DNA from: Deinandra increscens subsp. villosa | Lineage: Eukaryota > Streptophyta > Magnoliopsida > Asterales > Asteraceae | Assembly: GCA_039602395.1 (NCBI GenBank) | Contig: JBCNJP010000024.1 | Span: 2,059,731 to 2,123,730, forward strand | Length of the DNA stretch: 64,000 nucleotides | Reading direction: 5' to 3' | In this document: piece by piece, positions 10,466-19,390 of the stretch | Position numbering within the stretch: the stretch's first letter is position 1 | Layout of the letters: every line of letters starts with the position of its first letter | Position numbers and translations under genes: made by a program | The notes under the pieces: model-generated | What the model was told of the DNA's origin: nothing | Seen by the model: the letters and a program-made list of their open reading frames with translations, nothing else | Database searches by the model: none

Positions 10466-10706
10466 GTCAAACGATCGGACTTTCTCTGCGTATCGAAAGA
10501 TCGACCTGATTGTTGTTCGTTTGACGTTCTGCTTTATTTTTCTTGGTGTTTCGTATAACTCATTGGACTTTCTCTGCGTGTACGGGAGTACCGACCAGAT
10601 TGTTGTTGAGTTATACAATTTCAACTTGTTTTGCTTTTTTATTTTCCTAAACAATCGGACTTTCTCTGCGTGCTCACAAGGCCGACCTGATTGTTGTTTG
10701 TTTAGG
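10466..10706 (+). other. Three tandem stem-loops with covarying stems, element B
   Basis: Stem 1: GTCAAACGA (10466-10474) with TCGTTTGAC (10517-10525). Stem 2: GTATAACTCA (10553-10562) with TGAGTTATAC (10607-10616). Stem 3: CCTAAACAA (10646-10654) with TTGTTTAGG (10698-10706). All three stems are perfect yet differ in sequence. The interiors share GGACTTTCTCTGCGT and CGACC-GATTGTTG. The apical hairpins are ATC-GAAA-GAT, GTAC-GGGA-GTAC and GCT-CACAA-GGC, the first two being GNRA-type loops. Apparent proteins read through this stretch are artefacts of the repeat. Confidence 0.8.
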
Positions 10707-11070
10707 GTTCTGCTTTTTTTTTGCATGAAACACTATGAATGACTTATATCTGTAAATATTCGTTGATGAATAGCAGACAAAAAAAAATAAAAAATATAAT
10801 AAATCAGATTCTCGATTACTTGAATTTGTGGGTACCATGATTTCTATGCTTGATAAATATACATAATTCATATCAGAAAGCAGTAAAAATTGATTTGATT
10901 TGACTGAAATGTATTCGTGGACTGCTTGGCTTGCATGCTGATTAGATTGAAATTGAAATGTGTTAAGTGCATCTCACTGGTATGATCTCATGTTGCGATC
11001 TTTCTCACAAAAACATAAATTATTGCATTTCAATTTCTGATTTTTGTGCATTCTTCATTTCAGAAAATTA

Positions 11071-11165
11071 CGAAAAGATTTTAGGTGTGTTTTAGCTTAA
11101 GTTCGAAAAATCAAAAAGATTTTAGTGTGTTTTGATATAAATTGGATAAAATTCAAAAAGATTTT
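11071..11165 (+). promoter_or_regulatory. Repeated AAAAGATTTT boxes, element B
   Basis: AAAAGATTTT occurs at about 11074, 11115 and 11156, two of the three as TCAAAAAGATTTT. The same box recurs at the same relative place in C (22991, 23079) and, reversed, in D (about 56838 and 56873). Conserved placement suggests a cis function; the role is unknown. Confidence 0.45.
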
Positions 11166-11308
11166 CTTTCGGCTTTATTTTTTATCAAATGAATACAGAA
11201 ATGGAAATTTTATTTTTTTTTATGAAAGAACCATAATCGTTGCTTGAATCAGCTCATCAAATCTCAATGAAAATTTTCAAAATTAGATGAACAGGGGCAA
11301 AATGGTAA

Positions 11309-11500
11309 AAATGTGGTCCGGCATACCATATGGTACGCGGGGCGGACCACATTTCATATAAAAGGATTTTCTGGTCCGTGATACGCATAACCTGCGTACC
11401 ACTGTCCGAACTCTCTGAAAAACCCTAAATCGCCCGAATTGGTTTCCGTTTGATTTCTCACAATATATCGAACCTCTGCTCGAAATGTTTGGTGCTATAG
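11309..11500 (+). promoter_or_regulatory. Internal promoter and leader exon for the env-like ORF of B
   Basis: A 12-bp perfect inverted repeat (AAATGTGGTCCG at 11309-11320, CGGACCACATTT at 11343-11354) encloses a second palindrome TACCATATGGTA. TATAAAA follows at 11357-11363. Downstream, AAACCCTAA (near 11421) matches the plant telo-box often found near transcription starts. The leader ends in ATAG before a GTAGGT donor at 11501. The inverted repeat next to a TATA box mirrors the LTR promoters in this window. Promoter activity is inferred. Confidence 0.55.
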
Positions 11501-12036
11501 GTAGGTACAGTCATTGCGTTTCATCTCGTGGTCTTGGTTTGTATTTTGGTGGTCTCAATCTCATGATTTTTGAGATTAAAGATCCGGGTTTTTGCTAAAA
11601 AGAGCGTGGAGTTGGTTAAGTAGGTTAACAATGATCTCAACCCATTCTAAACATATATACTGGGTCGGTTTTTGGTCTAGAACAAAACCTCATTGATTGA
11701 TTTCAAAACAAAAACGATCTGGTGGGTTAAAATTGGAATTGTCTCTTCGGTTAACTGTTCTTCCGGCGTACGACATGGTACGCGGCGTACCAGATGTGGT
11801 ACGTGGCCTGAAGTGGTCTGTATCTGGTCCGTTTGACCTATCTGGTACGTGGTCAACAATTCTGGTCCGCCGTACCAGATGTAGTCCGTGTGACCAATTT
11901 GGTCCGTGGGTGGTCCGTTGATCAATTTTTCCAAAAAGTTAATTATGTGAGTGTTTTGAATTAAATTAGAATCAATCGTAAACAGTTTTGATTATATCTC
12001 ATGATTTTAATGATAGTTCGTGTTCGTGTTTTTTAG
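11501..12036 (+). other. Putative 5'-UTR intron of the B env-like gene
   Basis: Donor GTAGGT at 11501; acceptor GTGTTTTTTAG ending at 12036, two bases before the ATG. It contains a cluster of GGTACG/CGTACC and GGTCCG motifs at 11765-11905, the private motif family of B also seen in its 3' LTR (15321-15360). Splicing is inferred from consensus sites only. Confidence 0.5.
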
Positions 12037-12038
12037 AA

Positions 12039-15000
12039 ATGGTGGCTTTAAAATCAAATGATGAACACAACATTTGTGCTTATCTAAGTGCATCTGCTCG
12101 ATGGAAACCACATTTTCTTGGCATATTCGATTTTTTAGAAATATCGAGAATTTACTTTGCTGTCACTCACGAATGTACACCGTACAAGGATCTACTTATA
12201 ATGTTCTGGAATTCAGCTCAAGTAGATTGTTCTGTGGATCCTTCTGTAATTCGTGCAAGAATTCTTCAAACTGGCGTGATTGTATCTGGAGACGATGTTC
12301 GAAGATTATTGAGATTAAATGATCAATCAACTTTTCCGACGGAATTTGATGAAATTGACATGGTGGCTATGCTAAGTAGGATAAAGTATAATGGGTATCT
12401 GTATAGTTCTTGGCCTCTTAAGGCGAATCTGAGTCCTCCATACAAATATTTGATGCACATTATTATTAAATTTTTTGGGAATCGTTTAAGAGGTCATGAG
12501 GAGTTTGACATGAAGTTTCTATCTTTCTTTTATGCCTTAGTGATGAACCGAGAGTTCAATTTTTCTGGATGGATCTTCAACTACATGAAAGAGAATATCT
12601 TGACAAAACAAAACAAAAGTATCATGTATCCAAAGTTTCTACAAATGATCTTAGATGAGCTACACCCAAATCTTCCAAAGAATCCAGCTGCTGTCTTGGA
12701 ATTGAAGCATATGATAGAAGTTGTTGTGGGAAAACTACCAATCTACCAGAAGAGGAAAGAAGCGAATGTACCTCCTCCGGTTAAATATTTGATTGGTCAT
12801 TTGGCCAAACCTGATTATGTAGCTCCCGCAAATGGTGCTCCAAGGCATGATGATAGTTCGGATGATGAATTGGAGTATGATGACAGAGGTTATCCTATTG
12901 AGCAAGATGAGAATGAGGAAGAAGATCAAGATGAACCAGCAAACCAAGAACCAAATGTGCAACAACCTGTTGTACAAGAACCTGTGCCACAACAAAATCA
13001 AGAGAAAGTCATTCAAGAGAATGTTATTGAACCTGAGGCAGTTAATGTTTAAGATGATGAGATGATTCATGATGTTGATGTTTTTGATAAAGATGATGTT
13101 GATTCAGAGACTTCTGATGTTGATTCAGAGACTTCTGATTCAAGTTCTAACTCTGGTGATTATGTGGAAATTTTGCATAATACCAGAGGTGTTCAAGTAA
13201 AGAAAGGTTCTAAGCAACATATTGCATACTTGAAGTCAAAAAATTTGGATACTTCAAAGTATGAACACAGAACAAAATAGGTTGAAGATAGGGATATTGC
13301 TGATGATCCATCTTATTCTCCTAATATGGAGGAGCCTGTTAAAAAGACAACGACTGCAGACAAAGGAAAAGCTCCGATGATGTTCACTGGCAAGTGTTCT
13401 AAACACATGGCTAGGCCAAACATGATAGTGAAAAAGGGTTCACTTCTTGCCGATGCTCGGAAAGCTGGTAGTAGACCACCTAGTAAGAAGCAAAAGGTGT
13501 CGAATCAGTCTTCTATTCCAGCTCAACCAACTACAAAAACTGCAAATGTTCAAAGTTCCAGTATTCCACCGGTTAGGAAGCTGGTTATCAGAAAGCATTC
13601 TAATTCTGCTTCTGCTTCAACCATTGCTGCTTCTACAACATCCACTATTTCTTCTACTGATTTGAAGCTTGCGTTACATCAAACAAGACTTGATGAGTTA
13701 GAATCTACAAATCGTCAGCAAGCTGATGAAAATAAAGGTTTAAAGAATCTTGTTAAGGAATTGGTGTCTCGGGATCAGTCCAAAGATCGTCAGTTTGCTC
13801 TACTTCAATAAATTTCTAAAACTCTGGGTGAGCAGCTAAATCATTTGTTGAGTGCTTTACCTGCTCCGGGGGAGAGAAGACCAAATCCAGAAGAAATTTG
13901 TCGAGAAGATGATGATATTTCCAAATATTTGAATGACAATGATCATCCTAACCCTGAAGGAGGTGTTGGTGGAGATGGTTCTGGTACTGTGCAGCCAGAA
14001 CATCTACTGCTACCGGAACATCTGCTGCATCTCATGGGGAGTCGTTGGGAAAATAGGTTTATGATGTGACTCCAATCACCAGGATAGAGTTAGAAGAAGG
14101 GGAGTTTATAAATCCATATTCTAAGGAGCAGCTTGCTGCCATCTTTGCTTTGAATGTGGATGATGTGGATAATGTTGCTTTTGCTGATCCATACAAAGAA
14201 GAGGATTCAGATGATAATGTTGATTATGAAGAGGAACAGGTAGAAGTTGAGGATATGACGGCTGAAGAATATCCAGATGATCCTAAGATGTATGGTAATT
14301 TTTCTGATGGTGATCAGTCTGGAGGATTCAATTTCTTTGCCAGAGATGATGAAGATAAAGGTGAAGAAGAATTAAAGAAGAAAGATGCTGAGAAACAACC
14401 AGAATCAACTGAATCTGAGAAGTTGTCAGAAGAACAAGAGAAGAAAATATTATTTGATGAATGGTTGAAGGAGCAGAGAGCAAAGAAGTTACCAGTTGTA
14501 AAACCTACAAAAGATGTGGACCAGAAGAAATTCTTTGACAGAAAAGGAGGAGAAGCCACTGGAAATATAATAAGCTGGATGTTTGATTCAGATCTTAAGT
14601 GTTATGCGATAAAGAAGGAGTTTGGAGTTTTATACTTGAAGAATGCTCTAAGATTTAACACTTTGCCAGTTTGTGATGTTCGGGATTTATCCAGAAAGCC
14701 ATTTTTGAACTATGGAGATAATCAGTTGGCAGAATGTTTCAAGAACAAATTTCTAGAAGAATGTTAAGGAAAGTTCAAAATTTTAACTCCTCAAAGGCCA
14801 AAGTATTCTGATCATCCAACTGATATTCATCCTAAAACTGGAAGACCGATTGTGATCTTAAAGTACAAGTAGCCTGTTCAGCTAAAGAAAATACCGTTGA
14901 AGAAACTTGAGCAAGATTTTATCAAGACTTTAAGATGGTGGTATTATGATGAATATACTGGAGAAGCGGTGATTGTGGTCAAAGAAGAAAACAAGGTGGT

Positions 15001-15211
15001 GAGAATCTTTGATCCTATGTGGTTGATCAATCTGTCAAAAGATGATATAGACAAGCTCTATCACAACAACATTTTGTATAAGGCTGAGAATTCTGAACAA
15101 GCCTTGCAGTTTCAAAAAGTGATTAGAGTATGTTTTGCTTTTGGGATTCATGCTGGAAATAATCGAAGACATCATTGGAAGAAGACTGAGTCAAAAGCTT
15201 CTCAAGACTAG
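12039..15211 (+). pseudogene. Env-like (additional) ORF of element B, broken
   Basis: An extra gene between pol and the 3' LTR, as described for Sireviruses. Its biochemical role is unknown. The N-terminal domain of about 240 residues (12039-12760) is homologous to that of element C, sharing a FWN motif, LRLND/LQLND, FN-SGWIFNYM versus FNLSRQIIEWM, and MYPKFLQMILDELHPNL versus MYPRFIQAILDHYYPNL. Then come acidic repeats, a lysine/serine-rich part, a short coiled coil (13660-13800), another acidic region, and a C-terminal domain with WWYYDEYTGEAV (14935). Stops lie at 13050, 13278, 13809, 14765 and about 14870, with a frameshift near 14050. ATG 12039 is chosen because it follows the putative acceptor. 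No signal peptide or membrane segment is evident, so 'env-like' refers to position only. Confidence 0.75.
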
Positions 15212-15216
15212 CACAA

Positions 15217-15229
15217 GATAAGGGGGCGT
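15217..15229 (+). other. Polypurine tract of element B
   Basis: AGATAAGGGGGCG lies just before the TGTTAG start of the 3' LTR, in the right position to prime plus-strand DNA. Confidence 0.75.
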
Positions 15230-15230
15230 T

Positions 15231-15550
15231 TGTTAGAACATGTTATATTGTCTAGTGCTAGGTAAAGGTGGTTTGTCTAATTGTATAGATAGTTTTGTGT
15301 ATTTTGTCCTCGGCATACCAGGGGCGGACCAGATGGTACGCACGGACCATCTGGTACGCTGGGCAGACTTAGTATAAATATGTTTAGCTCATGTTTGAGA
15401 GAAGTGGTTGTGAGAGTTTTGAGTTTAACTGTGTGTTTTCCAGTGTGTTTACTCTCTGTATTCTCTCTCTGTATAACCGAGCTTGCAATCAATCAAAGAT
15501 ATATTATTTACCTCATGTGTTACAAATCCGATTACAATCATGCACTAACA
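15231..15550 (+). mobile_element. 3' LTR of element B, 320 bp
   Basis: It starts TGTTAG and ends CTAACA, a perfect 6-bp terminal inverted repeat. A 9-bp inverted repeat (CCAGATGGT at 15329-15337, ACCATCTGG at 15346-15354) lies 18 bp upstream of TATAAATA (15373-15380). The start follows the polypurine tract. There is no 5' LTR to compare. Confidence 0.8.
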
Positions 15551-15569
15551 AGGTCCGAAAACGTGTTTT

Positions 15570-15978
15570 ACAATGAGTCCCAATAAGGTGTGTATGTAAC
15601 CAATAAGCATGTTTAGGACCAATGAGTCCCAATAAGGTGTGTATGTAACCAATAAGTTGTGTTTAGGACCAATAATGGCCCAATAAGCTGTGTTTAGGTG
15701 CAACGAGGGTCAGTTAGGACCAATGATGGCCCAATAAGGTGTGTATGTAACCAATAAGTTGTGTTTAGGACCAATGATGGCCCAATAAGGTGTGTTTAGG
15801 GGAAACGAGGGTCAGTTGGGACCAATGAGTCCCAATAAGGTGTGTATGTAACCAATAAGCATGTTTAGGACCAATGAGTCCCAATAAGGTGTGTATGTAA
15901 CCAATAAGTTGTGTTTAGGACCAATGATGGCCCAATAAGGTGTGTTTAGGGGCAACGATGGTCACTTAGGACCAATGA
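15570..15978. repeat. CCAAT-rich satellite, left part
   Basis: Tandem units of about 101 bp, each made of two related halves of about 50 bp (ACCAATGAGTCCCAATAAGG and ACCAATGATGGCCCAATAAG types, each followed by GTGTG-rich sequence). The array is cut by insertion of element C after AATGA and resumes at 33972. Confidence 0.95.
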
Positions 15979-16896
15979 TGTAAGAACTTTATAAGGTTGG
16001 TGGCAACTAAAACACAGCATCCTTTGCTTTTGTGTTCAATTGTATATCTTTCACTTTGCTTGTATCTTGTACTTGGACAATTATCTTAAATGTTTATATT
16101 AATCACTCAAGTATTTGATGTTATGTATGTCATGTTCAATGTCTTATCTTGTGTTGATTATTGATATTGGAGAAATTGCCCTTGTACAATTCATTTGCAG
16201 TATCAATGTCTGATTCCAAGTTCTGGGTCATTTCATGATAACTTGCTAGGCAAATGATAATAATTGAGTGTGTCTTTGTAATAACAACTCTTAATGATTC
16301 AATAATGATAATTGAGATTTCCGGAGCGTACTTAGTGATTTCTAGACTTTCTTGGGGACCTCACCAACATTCTTGGTGACCTCACCAAGAATGTTGGTGA
16401 CTTGGGAATAACACTTGGCGACATCACCAAGATTGTTCTTGGCGATTTGGTCTTGGCGACCTCGCCAGGCCTTGGCGACCTCGCCAAAGTTGGCGACCTC
16501 ACCAAGGTTAGTGACCTCACCAAGTCTTGGCGAGGTCACCAACAGTCTTGGCGACTTCATTTTGTTCTTGGCGACTTCAGACTTATTCTTGGCGATCTCG
16601 TCTGTCTGATGTCATAAAATTCACAAACTTCAATAACATTCTCTTGAGTTCAGTGCAATCACGACCTGTGCTCTCTCCAGTATAAATAGCAACACCTGAA
16701 TAACCCTAGAAAGTGACTCTGGACGGCTGTTTTGAAGAGAGAGAGAACTTGTGTGTGAAAACCCTCAAGTTCTTGAGTTTCAGAGGGGAAATCTAAGGAT
16801 TTCAACAAGCAAACACTATGATTTGATCATGGATTCATGATTTCCGCACTTGAATCTGTGTATTGGATGAGTAAAGGCTCAAATTTGGTCCTAACA
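15979..16896 (+). mobile_element. 5' LTR of element C
   Basis: It starts TGTAAGAAC and ends CCTAACA. The region 16345-16600 carries about 13 copies of a TTGGCGACCTCGCC-type motif. One copy, TTGGCGACCTCGCCAA at 16472-16487, is a palindrome with 7-bp arms around CC. TATAAATA lies at 16681-16688, with TAACCCTAG shortly after. Protein-like reading frames on both strands here are produced by the repeats and are not genes. Confidence 0.95.
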
Positions 16897-16898
16897 AA

Positions 16899-16911
16899 TG
16901 GTATCAGAGCC
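16899..16911 (+). other. Primer binding site of element C
   Basis: TGGTATCAGAGCC, two bases after the LTR: the classic plant copia site complementary to initiator-methionine tRNA. Confidence 0.92.
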
Positions 16912-17737
16912 ATTGTTCTTCATGTTCTTGAGTTTTCTCAAAAACTTGAAGAATCACTCATTCAAGTCATCAAATCTAGTTGTTTGTGTGATTCCTTGAA
17001 CCATTTTGAACGAAATTTCACAAGGAATCTGTTGGAATGCTTAGATTTCACCAATAATCACAATAAATGGGTCAATTTTTGAGATTTCCAGATTTATGCG
17101 AACACGGAGCATACGTGCTGTGAGTTATGCATACATGTTAGACTCATGATTGAACATGCATACATAGATTAAGTGGTTTTTGGAGCATACGTGCTGTGAG
17201 TTATGCATACATTTTTTGAGATTTCCAGATTTCCATCTTCCACTGATTTTGAGTCAAAATTGAACATGCATACATGTTAGACTCATGATTTATGGTTGAT
17301 AGCAACTTGAATCACTCAAAAACATCAAGTATTGAAGATTTTAGAGCAAAAATTGTATTCTTGGAAGTTTTTCATAAGAATCACTGTATGATCCGATTTC
17401 ACATAGATTAAGTGGTTTTTGGAGTTTGTTGACAAATCTGTTCCTAAGTAAATTCCTAAGCTATTGGTGCTTTAAAAACTTGATTTCGTGAAATTTGATT
17501 TTGACCTGGAGATTATGCTCAAGAACATGGCTGAAAATTTTCTAGGTCATGAAAATTTGAAAATTTCAAATTTGACTTGATTACTTGATTGATTCAAACT
17601 AAATAAGCTTCATGATGTTTGTTTTGTAGGTTTTGAGCAATTAACCTCAATCTTTGCATCTGTTGAAGCAAATTTCTGAATTCTCGACCCGTTTGACCCA
17701 TTAAGCATTTTTGTGGAGAAACAACACTTGTTTCACC
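16912..17737 (+). other. 5' leader of element C with scrambled short duplications
   Basis: Non-coding. Short blocks occur twice in mixed order: GCATACGTGCTGTGAGTTAT (about 17108 and 17184), TTTTTGAGATTTCCAGATTT (about 17075 and 17213), ATAGATTAAGTGGTTTTTGG (about 17163 and 17402), and a block with GTTAGACTCATGATT (about 17145 and 17275). A possible splice acceptor TTTGTTTTGTAG ends near 17629. The leader of D lacks the scrambled blocks. Confidence 0.7.
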
Positions 17738-19390
17738 ATGTCTGAGTTTACCTCTGCAAATCAAATGTTCCAGGGAAATAACCGGCCTCCTAAATTGCTT
17801 GGGGCTGCAAATTATGATGACTGGAAGAAAAAGTTTCAGTTTCACCTTGAGTGTGTGGATTATGATCTGTTGACCTCAGTGAAATGTGGACCTAAGGTGT
17901 TTTATGTGGAACCAATGGCTACTGTTGCTGGAGCTGATCCACCACCTCCCCAAAGGCGTGTTCCAAAGAAACTTGAGGACTACACTCTTTCTAAACACAA
18001 GCAGATGAAGGTTGACAAACGTGCTCTCGGGTGCATCTAAATGGTATTGTCTGATGACATTGCTTTTCATTTCACTGAAGCAACCTCTGCTCATGAAATC
18101 TGGGTTGCACTTGAGAAAAAGTATGAGGGAAATCTTGAGAGTAAAGAGAGAAGACTGGATTCTCTCAAATTGCGTTTCAACACCTTTGCTCACATTGCTG
18201 GAGACTCCTTTGAGACTCATGTGACAAAGTTCTGCAGACTCATCTGTGAAATGCAAAATAACCAAATCCGACCTGAGATGACAGTCATATCTAAGAAAAT
18301 TCTGAAGTCACTTCCTCGATACTTTGCTCCATATGTCATCTACTTGCTTGAAAGTAGTGACTTAGCCACTGTGGACTACATGGATCTTATTGACAAAGTA
18401 AGAGGCTATGAAATTGCTGCTATTGAAAGAGATGGTAATTCACTTATGGGGAAAGTTACCAATAAAAGGGCCACTGAGGTTGTTCCAAATGCTGCCTTCG
18501 TTGCTCCTAATGAGACTGATCTTGAATTTCCTTACTTTGCTGGGTGGGCCCTGCTCTTCTGTTCAAGCTGCTGCTCAAGTTTCTCCTAAACAACCTGTTT
18601 GTCAGACTGCCTTCGTTGCTCAACAGCCAGTCACACCTGTGATTCAGTCATCTGCTGCTTACCCATCTGGAACCTCATCTGTTGGCCTAACTGACAAAGA
18701 TCAGGAGATGTGTAATGCTCTTGTAGCATGCCTGGCTTCCCAAATGTCAGGATGTATTGAGGGCATGTCATTGTGCCAAGAAGACCTGGATCAAATTCCT
18801 GCTGATGATCTCGAAGAAATGGATATCAAGTGGCAACTTGGTATGATCGCTGCCCGCACTAGGAAGTTCTTCAAGAAAACTGGGAGGAAAGTTTTCCAGT
18901 CTCAACCTGGTGCTACTATTGGCTTTGACAAATTGAAAGCCCAGTGTTACAACTGTCAAGGTCTGGGACACTTTGCACGTGAGTGTAAGAAGCCAAAACT
19001 GAGACAGATCCCTGTGACATCTGGTGGAAACAATAATTCGAGTCAAAATCAGGGCAACTATTCATATCAGAAGTCACAACCTGCTGGTACTACACACCAG
19101 GGTTCCAGTTCCAACTCTGCTAAACGTGCTGACAACCCAGAGAAAGCACTCGTGTCTCTGAGTGATCCTAACTACACATGGTCCAATCAGACTCAAGCAT
19201 CAGCAAGTGTTGATTATGCATTAATGGTGAATTCATCTGATGAGCCCAAGATTGAGGAATATTCCTTCTTTGATCCGCTTTATCCGACTGATTTTGCACT
19301 CATGGCTGATGTGGATGAAATTTCTGAAGATGCTGCTTTTGTGACCAGCACTGTTGAAGGCTCCTCCAAAGTTGAATCTGATGCTGAGCA
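17738..19390 (+). pseudogene. Gag portion of element C polyprotein
   Basis: ATG 17738 starts MSEFTSANQ, matched by the MSDFNSGNQ start in D, which supports this start. The N-terminal gag domain includes a DDWKKKFQFHLE segment and, further on, EIWVALEKKYEG. A zinc knuckle CYNCQGLGHFAREC lies at about 18946-18990, followed by a Ser/Gln/Asn-rich linker. An in-frame TAA lies at 18038-18040, and a one-base insertion near 18541-18546 moves the frame. The region just before the knuckle (EEMDIKWQLGMIAARTRKFF) is shared with A and E. Gag binds the element RNA in particles. Confidence 0.92.

Larger units (their letters stand above)
6720..15550 (+). mobile_element. Sirevirus-type copia element B, 5' truncated
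   Basis: Order of parts: remnant of the pol spacer, integrase, RT, RNase H, non-coding region with hairpins, internal promoter with leader exon and intron, env-like ORF, polypurine tract, 3' LTR. The 5' LTR and gag are absent; the left edge coincides with the LTR of element G. All ORFs are broken. Its non-coding region after pol is closely related to that of element A. Confidence 0.8.

Noticed and set aside
10439..10742. Frames of about 95 codons on both strands over the hairpins, with a relative at 3141-3316
   Set aside because: Paired stems and repeats create mirrored frames; no start context or domain, and copies differ by stem covariation and not by codon-preserving changes.
12735..13070. 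Hydrophobic minus-strand ORF of 111 codons, envelope-like at first sight
   Set aside because: It is the antisense of an acidic/Gln-rich part of the B env-like ORF; GAT/GAA codons read backwards give Ile/Phe/Leu.
16332..16617. Repetitive protein-like frames on both strands (VRSPTLARSP and GDLAKVGDLTK types), also at 33407-33692
   Set aside because: They arise from the near-palindromic TTGGCGACCTC motifs of the C LTRs; a repeat free of stops gives open frames in several phases.
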